From assembly GCF_010730055.1 (NCBI RefSeq), contig NZ_AP022575.1, positions 4,092,001-4,156,000 of the forward strand: DNA of 64,000 bases, given 5' to 3'. The notes below the pieces were generated by a model. It saw nothing but the letters and a program-made list of their open reading frames with translations, was not told the DNA's origin and made no database searches. Position numbers and translations under genes: made by a program. The stretch is from Mycobacterium shinjukuense (lineage in GTDB: Bacteria > Actinomycetota > Actinomycetes > Mycobacteriales > Mycobacteriaceae). Positions within the stretch are counted from its first letter, which is position 1. The number at the start of each line of letters is the position of its first letter. Shown piece by piece: positions 57,288 to 64,000 of this stretch.

Positions 57288-58212
57288 CGGGGCAGCCGGT
57301 TTCATCGGGTCGACGCTAGTGGACCGTCTGCTGGCCGACGGTCACACGGTGGTGGGACTGGACAACTTCGCGACCGGCCGTGCGACCAACATCGAGCACC
57401 TGGCCGGCAACCCGGCACACGTTTTCGTCGAGGCGGACATCGTGACCGCGGATTTGCATGCCATTCTCGACGAGCATCGGCCCGAGGTGGTGTTTCACCT
57501 GGCGGCCCAGATCGACGTCCGGCGTTCGGTGGCCGACCCGCAATTCGACGCTTCGGTCAACGTCATCGGCACGGTACGGCTGGCCGAAGCGGCGCGACGC
57601 ACCGGTGTCCGCAAGGTGGTGCACACCTCGTCGGGCGGATCCATCTACGGCGTCCCACCGCAGTACCCCACCCCCGAAACAGCGCCCACCGACCCGGCAT
57701 CGCCGTACGCGGCGGGCAAGGTGGCTGGCGAGATCTACCTGAACACCTTCCGGCATCTTTACGGACTGGACTGCTCGCACATCGCCCCCGCCAACGTCTA
57801 CGGCCCCCGCCAGGACCCGCACGGTGAGGCCGGTGTGGTGGCCATCTTCGCCCAGGCACTGTTGGCGGGTAAGCCCACCAAGGTGTTCGGCGACGGCACC
57901 AACACCCGCGACTACGTGTTCGTCGACGACGTGGTGGACGCCTTCGTCAAGGCGTCCGGCGACGCGGGCGGGGGGCTGCGCTTCAACATCGGGACCGGAG
58001 TGGAAACCTCGGACCGGCAACTGCATTCGGCGGTCGCCGCGGTCGTCGGGGGACCCGACGACCCGGAGTTCGCTCCGCCGCGGCTGGGTGACCTGAAGCG
58101 CTCCTGCCTGGATATCGGCCTGGCCGAACGGGTTTTGCGGTGGCGTCCACAGGTTGAGCTGGACGACGGCCTGCGTCGTACCGTGGAGTACTTTCGGACA
58201 AAAGCATGCTGA
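57271..58212 (+). CDS. galE1: UDP-glucose/GalNAc 4-epimerase-like (GalE1)
   Basis: The 313-residue short-chain dehydrogenase/epimerase has the N-terminal NAD-binding GAAGFIGS (GxxGxxG, residues 7-13), the catalytic SSGGSIYGVP with Y146-x3-K150, and the YGPRQDPHGEAGVV segment of nucleotide-sugar epimerases. It probably interconverts UDP-glucose and UDP-galactose or the N-acetyl forms; the sugar is not certain. The start at GTG 57271 is set by the glycine loop. It corresponds to Rv3634c. It lies head to head with the GT-C-like gene and is followed by a cluster that makes polyprenyl-phosphate sugars. Confidence 0.9.
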   Translation: MRALVTGAAGFIGSTLVDRLLADGHTVVGLDNFATGRATNIEHLAGNPAHVFVEADIVTADLHAILDEHRPEVVFHLAAQIDVRRSVADPQFDASVNVIGTVRLAEAARRTGVRKVVHTSSGGSIYGVPPQYPTPETAPTDPASPYAAGKVAGEIYLNTFRHLYGLDCSHIAPANVYGPRQDPHGEAGVVAIFAQALLAGKPTKVFGDGTNTRDYVFVDDVVDAFVKASGDAGGGLRFNIGTGVETSDRQLHSAVAAVVGGPDDPEFAPPRLGDLKRSCLDIGLAERVLRWRPQVELDDGLRRTVEYFRTKAC

Positions 58213-58227
58213 GGCTGGTGGGCAAAT

Positions 58228-58289
58228 CGCCGAGCGTGCTCTCAGGGCGAAGGATCCGCGAAAAGTTCGCCGTGGCTTCACGCTCGGCG
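58228..58289. terminator. 11-bp inverted repeat after galE1
   Basis: CGCCGAGCGTG (58228-58238) and CACGCTCGGCG (58279-58289) are perfect inverted copies with a 40-base loop, within the 83-base gap between the convergent galE1 and DUF2304 genes. The loop is long, so terminator function is possible but not strong. Confidence 0.4.
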
Positions 58290-58295
58290 CGCACG

Positions 58296-58637
58296 CTAGA
58301 GCCGTTCGGGCACCTGGGCGCTTCCGAGCGCGATGGCGCGTGCGAGTCGGGCGTAGCGCAACTCCAGATCCTTGAACCGCATGTAGGTGCTCAGCGTGGT
58401 GAAACTGAACGCCATCACCAGCGCGTAGAGCATCAGGTCGGTGCCCCGGTTCACCCCGAACCAGTGCGCGACGACGGTGGTGTCGTCCGGCCGCAGCACG
58501 GCATAGATACCGGCCAGCACGAACACGACGTAGCCCACCTTGACCCAGGCTTTGGACCGCGCGCTGCGCCGGGACCGCAGCAGGTAGAACAACAGCGCGA
58601 TGATCGAGCCGATCAACAGCACCTGGATCCAGTTCAC
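58296..58637 (-). CDS. DUF2304 small membrane protein, PpgS partner
   Basis: The 113-residue protein has three hydrophobic segments (WIQVLLIGSIIALLFYLL, VGYVVFVLAGIYAVL and LMLYALVMAFSFTTLSTYM) and a terminal helix with ELRYARLARAIAL. It is the DUF2304 type. The M. tuberculosis homologue Rv3632 is needed with PpgS for full polyprenyl-phosphate-GalNAc synthesis. Its ATG overlaps the stop of ppgS (ATGA), so the two are translated together. Confidence 0.88.
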   Translation of the reverse strand: MNWIQVLLIGSIIALLFYLLRSRRSARSKAWVKVGYVVFVLAGIYAVLRPDDTTVVAHWFGVNRGTDLMLYALVMAFSFTTLSTYMRFKDLELRYARLARAIALGSAQVPERL

Positions 58638-59338
58638 CGTCGCATCCTCCCTCGTAAAAACCCGTCGAAAATGATGTTGACGCCGTTGAGCAGCGGCTGT
58701 CCCTTCGACTTCGAGTAGTCGGTGTAGAGCACCTCGACGGGCTCTTCGACCACGCGCCAGTTGTTTTCGGCGATCAACATGATGATCTCGGTGGCGTGGC
58801 TCATCCCGCTCATGGTGATGTTCAGCCCGTCGGCCACCTTCTTGTTGAACACCCGCAAGCCATTGTTGGTGTCGGTCAGGCCAAGCCGGCGACCGCGCCG
58901 GCTCAGCCGCGCCGCGGTCCGCAGCACGATCCGCTTCAGCAGCGGCGGCCGGCTGCCGGCAGGCCGGCCGAACCGAGTACCGATCACGACGTCGACGTCA
59001 CCCGCGCAGAGCCGGTCGACCATGGCCGCCACGTCTTTGACACGATGCTGGCCGTCCGCGTCGAACGTGGCGAAGATCTGGGCACCGGGCTGCTTGCGGG
59101 CGTACTCCACGCCGGTCTGAATGGCCGCGCCCTGGCCCAGATTGATCGGGTGGCGCACCAGATGCGCCCCGGCCCGCCTGGCGATCTCACCGGTGCCGTC
59201 GGTGCTGCCGTCGTCCACGCAGACGACGTTGTCGAAGACCGACCGCACATCGGAGATGACCTCGCCGATCACGGTCGCTTCGTTGAAGGCTGGGATGACG
59301 ATCCAGACGTCGCGGTATTGCGTTTCGATGCCCCACAA
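58634..59338 (-). CDS. ppgS: Polyprenyl-phosphate N-acetylgalactosaminyl synthase (PpgS)
   Basis: The 234-residue GT2-family glycosyltransferase joins GalNAc to polyprenyl phosphate; the sugar is later put on arabinogalactan as galactosamine. The A-fold has VIPAFNEATVIGE, DDGSTDGTG (42-50), and the metal motif DADGQH (93-98), then GTRFGRP and DTNNGLRVFNKKVA with SHATEIIMLIAEN. A TTG at 59338 is the best start, giving MWG-like LWGIETQYRDVWIV; longer reading runs into the decayed PE gene. It corresponds to Rv3631. The gene upstream is not a functional partner but a PE relic. Confidence 0.9.
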   Translation of the reverse strand: MWGIETQYRDVWIVIPAFNEATVIGEVISDVRSVFDNVVCVDDGSTDGTGEIARRAGAHLVRHPINLGQGAAIQTGVEYARKQPGAQIFATFDADGQHRVKDVAAMVDRLCAGDVDVVIGTRFGRPAGSRPPLLKRIVLRTAARLSRRGRRLGLTDTNNGLRVFNKKVADGLNITMSGMSHATEIIMLIAENNWRVVEEPVEVLYTDYSKSKGQPLLNGVNIIFDGFLRGRMRR

Positions 59339-59339
59339 G

Positions 59340-59806
59340 GTACACGCTGGTCGGGCACCAAGGTGTCCCGCGCGCCAAGGCCACCGGCCCGACGTCGACT
59401 CCGTCGTCGGATCACCCGGGCCGACGATTCCGCGGGGTCGGTCAGGGCCTGGGAGGCCGTGCAGCACGGCGAGTAGATTCTGTTCGGCCACGCGAAGCGC
59501 GATAAGGAAATCTTGTTCGGCGTTGGGTGAGTGCCTGGTGGCGCTATGGGCCGCGTTGCGGAGGTGCTGCGTGACGTTGGCACCCGTGCGCTGGGGTTCA
59601 CGGCGCGCACGAGCTGGCCATGTAAAGCGCCGCCGAGGCGCTGAGGGCTTGGTATTCCGGGGCGCGCTTGCCAACCAACGTCGCGATACCACCCAGACCC
59701 ATCGGCGGCTGCGCCACCACCGTGGTATGGCCGCGGCCGCCGAACCGATGCCGGCCAGATTCGATGCCGCCGCAAGGATCATCGGGGCCGTAATTTCACA
59801 CGACAT
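59340..59806 (-). pseudogene. Decayed PE-family gene
   Basis: From 59806 the minus strand reads MSCEITAPMILAAASNLAGIGSAAAA, a PE-like start, then the frame is lost. In the next frame IATLVGKRAPEYQALSASAALYMASSCAP (to a TGA) matches the middle of the PE domain (compare QYQALNARAAALHEEFVRAVNAGA in the PE_PGRS gene at 60156). In the first frame again, QHLRNAAHSATRHSPNAEQ...VAEQNLLAVLHGLPG matches the end of the PE domain (QHLRHGVHATEQNLLNAVNAP). So at least two frameshifts and a stop break one PE module, without PGRS. It merges into the 5' side of ppgS. Confidence 0.82.
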
Positions 59807-60155
59807 CGGATGCCCCCGATAGCCACACGATCAAGGGGCCAGGGGTCCGGGCCGCGGCATGGCGATGGCCGGCGACGGTTTGTCCGATGAACGTGTTGGG
59901 CGTGTTGACCGGTATGTCTCGAACCGCTGGCCGACAAGCCCACCAAGCCCCAACCACTTTGCGGATGCGGTCGACGGGCAACTACACCACCACAAACACC
60001 TTGGGGTTCGAACGCGCCGTTACCAGGCGCGCGTCGACGCGGTCATGGGCCTCGCTGCGGCGGCGATCTGCACAGCGGGCTGACTGTCGTGACTCCCCGG
60101 TTACCCATCCGGCGAGTCAGGCTTGCCGTGGGCGCCTTAACCGCGCGGGCCGAAG
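59807..60155. other. Intergenic region between PE relic and PE_PGRS gene, nothing seen
   Basis: This stretch of 349 bases lies between the relic PE start and the PE_PGRS stop. Its composition is less GC-rich than PGRS DNA. I see no repeat, no ORF of note and no RNA fold worth naming. Confidence 0.45.
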
Positions 60156-61652
60156 CTAGCCATTGGCCCCGCGGTGGCCGCTATCACCGCTGCTACCGGG
60201 GGTTCCGGTGATGCCGGCCTGACCGTGGGTTCGCGTCCCTCGTCCACCCTTTCCGCCCGCACCGGCCTCCCCACCCGGTCCGCCGGTACCACCGGCGCCA
60301 CCCTGACCACCTTCGCCGCGGACGCCGTCTTTGCCGAACAGGCCGCCTTTTCCGCCGACACCTGGGGCGCCGCCGTCGCCCCCGTCGCCCCCGGTTCCGC
60401 CGCGCCCACCGTCGCCGCCCGCACCCCCGCCACCACCGGGGCCCGTCTTGCCACCGCCGTGACCGCCTTGACCGCCGTCGCCGCCGCTACCGCCGGGCGC
60501 GCCGGCGCCGCCGACGCCACCGACGCCGCCGTTGCCCCCGTCGCCCCCGTCGCCGACCAGCAGGCCGCCTCGCCCACCGGCGCCCCCGGGGCCGCCGCTG
60601 CCACCGTTGCCGCCGGGTGTCCCGGGAGCGCCATTGCCACCGGCACCGCCCACCCCGCCGCGGGGGTTGAGGTTTCCTTTCGAACGGGTTCCGCCGTCAC
60701 CGCCGTCACCGCCATCACCGCCGTCCTGCCCGGCAACGGTGCCGTCGCTGCCAGCACCTCCTCGCGACCCATTGCGGCCGGTGCTGCCGTCGGCGCCGTC
60801 GCTGCCATCCGCCGCGGGGCTGCTTGCCGGGTTGACGCCGGTAGCGCCGGCCGTTCCGGTCCCGCCGTCGCCGCCGTCACCGCCTTTGCCGAAAAGCCCC
60901 GCATTTCCGCCGGCGCCACCGCTACCACCGGCACTGCCAGCCGCCATGGCGTCGCCGCCGTTCCCGCCGTCTCCGCCATTGCCGTACAACAGCCCGCCGG
61001 CCCCGCCGGCACCCCCGGAGGCAGCGGCACCGCCATAGCCGCCTTGGCCTCCGTCGCCGATAAGCCAGCCGCCGTTGCCGCCATTGCCGCCGGGGGCGCC
61101 GGGCCCCCCGCCACCACCTCGCCCGCCGTTGCCGATGAGCCCCGCGTTGCCGCCGCGAGTGCCCGGCACTCCGGCCGCGGTGCCGGTGTAGCCGGTGCCG
61201 CCGTTGCCGTAGAGAAGCCCGCCGTCCCCACCGGGCTGGCCCGGCATCGTGGCATCGATGCCGTCGCCGATCAGCGGCCTACCCAACAGCGTTTGGACGG
61301 GAGCGTTCACCGCGTTGAGCAGGTTCTGCTCGGTCGCGTGCACGCCGTGGCGGAGGTGCTGCGCTGCGGCGTTGGCGGTTTCGGTGCTCGCGTAGGACGA
61401 CGCGCCAGCGTTCACGGCGCGCACAAATTCTTCGTGAAGCGCCGCGGCCCGGGCGTTGAGGGCTTGATATTGCCGAGCGTAGGTGCTGAAAAGCGCCGCG
61501 GTCGCGACCGAGACCTCGTCTGCGGCTGCGGCCGCGACCGTCGTCGTGGAGGCCGCCGCGGTGGTGTTGGCACCGTTGAGGGCCGACCCGATGCCGGCGA
61601 GATCGGACGCCGCCGCCTCGAGGATCTCGGGCGCGGCAATCAGGTAGGACAT
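60156..61652 (-). CDS. PE_PGRS protein with charged, collagen-like tail
   Basis: The 498-residue protein starts with a PE domain (MSYLIAAPEILEAAASDLAGIGSALNG...), a linker NAVNAPVQTLLGRPLIGDG and Gly-rich PGRS sequence. Its second half is less typical: Asp, Lys and Arg appear often (GGDGGDGG, TGRNGSRGGAGSDG, GNLNPRGG, KTGPGGGG) and runs of GxP/GxxG resemble collagen. It ends GRGTRTHGQAGITGTPGSSGDSGHRGANG. The ATG at 61652 is fixed by the PE consensus; the upstream reading to 61883 has no PE features. Its PE end QHLRHGVHATEQNLLNAVNAP closely matches the relic at 59340-59806. Confidence 0.9.
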   Translation of the reverse strand: MSYLIAAPEILEAAASDLAGIGSALNGANTTAAASTTTVAAAAADEVSVATAALFSTYARQYQALNARAAALHEEFVRAVNAGASSYASTETANAAAQHLRHGVHATEQNLLNAVNAPVQTLLGRPLIGDGIDATMPGQPGGDGGLLYGNGGTGYTGTAAGVPGTRGGNAGLIGNGGRGGGGGPGAPGGNGGNGGWLIGDGGQGGYGGAAASGGAGGAGGLLYGNGGDGGNGGDAMAAGSAGGSGGAGGNAGLFGKGGDGGDGGTGTAGATGVNPASSPAADGSDGADGSTGRNGSRGGAGSDGTVAGQDGGDGGDGGDGGTRSKGNLNPRGGVGGAGGNGAPGTPGGNGGSGGPGGAGGRGGLLVGDGGDGGNGGVGGVGGAGAPGGSGGDGGQGGHGGGKTGPGGGGGAGGDGGRGGTGGDGGDGGAPGVGGKGGLFGKDGVRGEGGQGGAGGTGGPGGEAGAGGKGGRGTRTHGQAGITGTPGSSGDSGHRGANG

Positions 61653-62019
61653 CTGAGACCTCCGGATAGCAACGTGTGACAGCGCCATGACAAAGAGGCC
61701 ATGGTCCCGAATGGCGGGCCGGCGACGGCGCGGGACGGTTTGTCGGTTCCGACTTGTGTCGGACGAGCGACTCGACTGCCGAGTTGACGCGATCAACGAT
61801 GTTGCGCGGAGGTTCGGCAAGTGTTCGGTGATCGTGAAATTCGCGCGTCGAGGCCGCAGCGCCGGCACCGTCGTGGGGATCACGAAGGCGATGGCGTCGG
61901 CAAATGGCCTTACGGTGGGTCCTCGTGTGCCGTGTGCGCGTTTTCAACCCGCGGCCGGTTGAGTGTGCGCATCACGAAGAGCCGACTGCCGTGCTGCGCG
62001 TCGAGCCCGCCCAGCCGGC
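61653..62019. other. Upstream region of the PE_PGRS gene, no gene seen
   Basis: These 367 bases between the PE_PGRS start and the end of the flippase-like gene hold ORFs without recognisable content. They must include the PE_PGRS promoter. No repeat or RNA structure was identified. Confidence 0.45.
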
Positions 62020-63294
62020 TCAGGCGCCGCGGCGTGCGGCGCGGGCGAGCGCCGCCAGGTGCACGCCGATGCCCACCAGCGGACCGCACAGAAGGCCGAC
62101 CACGGTGCGGGTCTGCAGCGCAAGCGGCAACAGCAGCAATGACCCCGACGCCACCGTTGCGCCGACCCACCCCAGCGAGTACGCCCGATGCAACGCCGCC
62201 GCCACCGCGGCGGCACCGGTGAGCGTCAGCAGCGCGATCGCCACCGCGGCCGCGGTGAGCCAGGCCAGCAGCGCGCCGCTGGCCCGGTAGTCGGACCCGA
62301 ATCCGATCCGCAGCAACCACGGGCCCACCACGCCGGCCGTCAGCACCCCGACCGCGCCGATGCCGCCGATCAGCGCCGCCGGTGCGACCAGCGCCCGCAG
62401 CCGGTGGTCGCGTTCGTCGACGAAATGGGCGATGAGGTTGCCCTGCAGGGCGGTCAGCGGCACCAGCAGCGGCGCCCGGGTCAAGGTCACCGCCAGGATG
62501 ACCACACCGCCCTGGGCCCCCAGCTGGTCGGAGGTCAGCTTGAGCAGCACCGGAAACCCCATCACCAGAATCGCGCTGGCACCGGCCGCGGTGATCGAAT
62601 GGGCGGCCCCCCGCAAAAACGTCGTGGTGCTGCCGGCCGTGAGCAGTAGCGCCGCCGCGCGCGCGGCGGGCGATGTCACCAGCATGATCAGCCAGGCCGT
62701 CGAGCCCGCCACGGTGGCCCACAGGAACCCGACCAGGCCCCATCCGATCACGAACGTCCCCGCGGCCACCCCCACCCGAATGACCGCGTCGGTCACCATC
62801 AGCGCGCCGTACTGGGTCCACCGGTCGGTGCCGGCCAGCATGCCCAGCAGGGCGGCGTGCAGGCAAAACCCGGCCAGCCCGACGCTCAGCAACCCCACCG
62901 ACAACCAGCGCGCCTCGACGAACACCCGTCCGCTCCACAGCGGTGAGCTGCCCGCGATGACGACGGCGGCGACCAGCCCGACCAGCCCGGCGACCCGCAG
63001 CGGATGGGTTGTCGGGTCGCCGGGCCCGCCGGGCGTCGCGGACAGTCGGCCCATCGAGCGGACCTCCCGGGTGGCTTCTTGCAGCAGGCCGTTGGCCGCG
63101 CCGGTGACCAGGCCGAACGCCCCCCAGAACACCCCGAATACCGAGAAGCCGCCCGGTGCCAGGTTACGGGCGGCGAGATAGATCACCGCGTAGCCGCACA
63201 GCGCGGTCACCGCGGTGGCGGTGCCCACGCGGGCCACGCTGCCGCGGGCGATCGGACCGGCGGGGGCGCCGGTGGTACCGCCGACTTCGGTCAC
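62020..63294 (-). CDS. Polysaccharide-flippase-like membrane protein (Rv3630-like)
   Basis: The 424-residue protein (GTG at 63294) has about 12 hydrophobic helices and an N-terminal GTATAVTALCGYAVIYLAARNLAPGGFSVFGVFWGAF, the layout of the MOP/oligosaccharide flippase (Wzx-like) superfamily. A longer ORF to 63462 would add an Arg-rich start overlapping the upstream control region. It corresponds to Rv3630. Its place beside ppgS suggests it may flip polyprenyl-phosphate-GalNAc across the membrane; this is inference from context. It is divergent from the DUF475 gene at 63500. Confidence 0.8.
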   Translation of the reverse strand: MTEVGGTTGAPAGPIARGSVARVGTATAVTALCGYAVIYLAARNLAPGGFSVFGVFWGAFGLVTGAANGLLQEATREVRSMGRLSATPGGPGDPTTHPLRVAGLVGLVAAVVIAGSSPLWSGRVFVEARWLSVGLLSVGLAGFCLHAALLGMLAGTDRWTQYGALMVTDAVIRVGVAAGTFVIGWGLVGFLWATVAGSTAWLIMLVTSPAARAAALLLTAGSTTTFLRGAAHSITAAGASAILVMGFPVLLKLTSDQLGAQGGVVILAVTLTRAPLLVPLTALQGNLIAHFVDERDHRLRALVAPAALIGGIGAVGVLTAGVVGPWLLRIGFGSDYRASGALLAWLTAAAVAIALLTLTGAAAVAAALHRAYSLGWVGATVASGSLLLLPLALQTRTVVGLLCGPLVGIGVHLAALARAARRGA

Positions 63295-63499
63295 CGTGGC
63301 GGCACCAACGGCCGACCGCCCCGGTGCCCCACCACCTCTGAAGCCACGGTTGAAGATACTAGGCGCGTCGTCTCGGCTGCTCGGCCTAGTGTTCCCGGTG
63401 GGTCGGCGCTGGTATACGGCGCTGACCAGAAGGTGTGGGCGGCGCGGTCGCGCAGGCGACACCTGTCGTCGCTATTGTGGGTGGCTGTCGGAAGGATTC

Positions 63500-64000
63500 A
63501 TGAAAGCGCTCCGCGTCTTCGCCTTCTCGCTGGCAATAACCGTCGTGGCCCTGGTGGCCGGTTATCTGCACGGCGGGCCGACCGCGCTGTTTTTGCTGGT
63601 GGTGCTGGCCGTTCTGGAGGTGTCGCTGTCGTTCGACAACGCGATCATCAACGCCGCGGTGCTCAAGCGAATGAGCCCGTTCTGGCAGCAGATGTTCCTG
63701 ACGATCGGGATCTTCATCGCGGTCTTCGGCATGCGGCTGGTCTTTCCGCTGCTCATCGTCTGGGCCACCGCGGGCCTGCACCCGCTAGAGGCGATGGAAC
63801 TGGCGCGTCATCCGCCGCCGCACGGCGCGCTGGAATTCCCCGACGGCTCGCCCAGCTATGAAAAGCTGATCACCGCGGCGCACCCGCAGATCGCCGCGTT
63901 CGGCGGGGTCTTTTTGCTGATGCTGTTCCTCGAGTTCGTCTTCTACGACCGAGACATCAAGTGGCTCAAGTGGATCGAGGTCCCCTTCGCCCGCATCGGA
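63500..64000 (+). CDS. DUF475 integral membrane protein, C-terminus cut by window edge
   Basis: The visible 167 codons start at ATG 63500 after GGAAGG. The text (FSLAITVVALVAGYLHGGPTALFLLVVLAVLEVSLSFDNAIINAAVLKRM..) is typical of DUF475, a family with TerC-like EVSLSFDNAIIN motif and several membrane helices; acidic and Asn residues in the motif may bind metal. It resembles Rv3629c (365 residues), so a bit less than half is present. The function is not known to me. Confidence 0.88.
   Translation, partial: MKALRVFAFSLAITVVALVAGYLHGGPTALFLLVVLAVLEVSLSFDNAIINAAVLKRMSPFWQQMFLTIGIFIAVFGMRLVFPLLIVWATAGLHPLEAMELARHPPPHGALEFPDGSPSYEKLITAAHPQIAAFGGVFLLMLFLEFVFYDRDIKWLKWIEVPFARIG

Overview
The window looks like chromosomal DNA of a slow-growing Mycobacterium of the M. 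tuberculosis / M. kansasii type. It is GC-rich and has frequent GTG/TTG starts and many 4-base start/stop overlaps. It carries PE_PGRS and PPE-MPTR genes, a WhiB protein, the actinobacterial 6C small RNA and a Tad-type pilus locus. Gene order, recalled from memory without a database search, matches M. tuberculosis H37Rv genes Rv3629c to about Rv3736, read in the opposite direction.

Layout. 0-9 kb: AraC regulator (cut by the edge), two small proteins, a wax ester/triacylglycerol synthase with a Nudix protein, a DUF2330 secreted protein, a cytochrome P450, a small hypothetical, and the divergent repair pair LigC / Prim-PolC. A strong hairpin and tRNA-Pro follow. At this point the order jumps from the Rv3730c counterpart to the Rv3684 counterpart, so about 45 H37Rv genes are missing or sit elsewhere. 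9-25 kb: cysteine desulfhydrase-like PLP enzyme, membrane phosphoesterase, PonA2, WhiB4, the Get3-like ATPases BagA/BagB, a small DUF4177/RidA/metallo-beta-lactamase operon, a 54-bp tandem repeat at the end of crp, Crp, and an nth-thioredoxin-Nudix-MarP operon convergent with EphE and a holin-like protein. 25-34 kb: secreted serine protease, acetyl-CoA synthetase, and the dppABCD peptide/heme importer ending in a Fic-like protein that has lost its catalytic His. 34-47 kb: HAD phosphatase, 6C sRNA, a seven-gene Tad operon, a PAS/GAF-like protein, a two-module PE_PGRS protein and a MrfA/SftH-type helicase. 47-54 kb: cold-shock protein, topoisomerase I, membrane adenylate cyclase, DNA polymerase III delta-prime-like protein and tRNA-Thr. 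54-64 kb: a broken PPE-MPTR gene, then an envelope-sugar cluster (GT-C-like membrane protein, GalE1, DUF2304, PpgS, flippase-like protein) interrupted by a decayed PE gene and a PE_PGRS gene, and the start of a DUF475 membrane protein.

Most of the window is conserved mycobacterial core. The variable parts are the P450, the rearrangement at tRNA-Pro, three tandem-repeat expansions (ligC, crp end, PE_PGRS) and the PE/PPE genes, two of which are pseudogenes. No insertion sequence, prophage or CRISPR array was seen. The points most worth following are the pseudo-Fic protein coupled to the Dpp transporter, the repeat array that contains the crp stop codon, the lysine-free Walker A of the CpaE-like protein in the Tad locus, and the polyprenyl-phosphate-sugar cluster with its candidate flippase.
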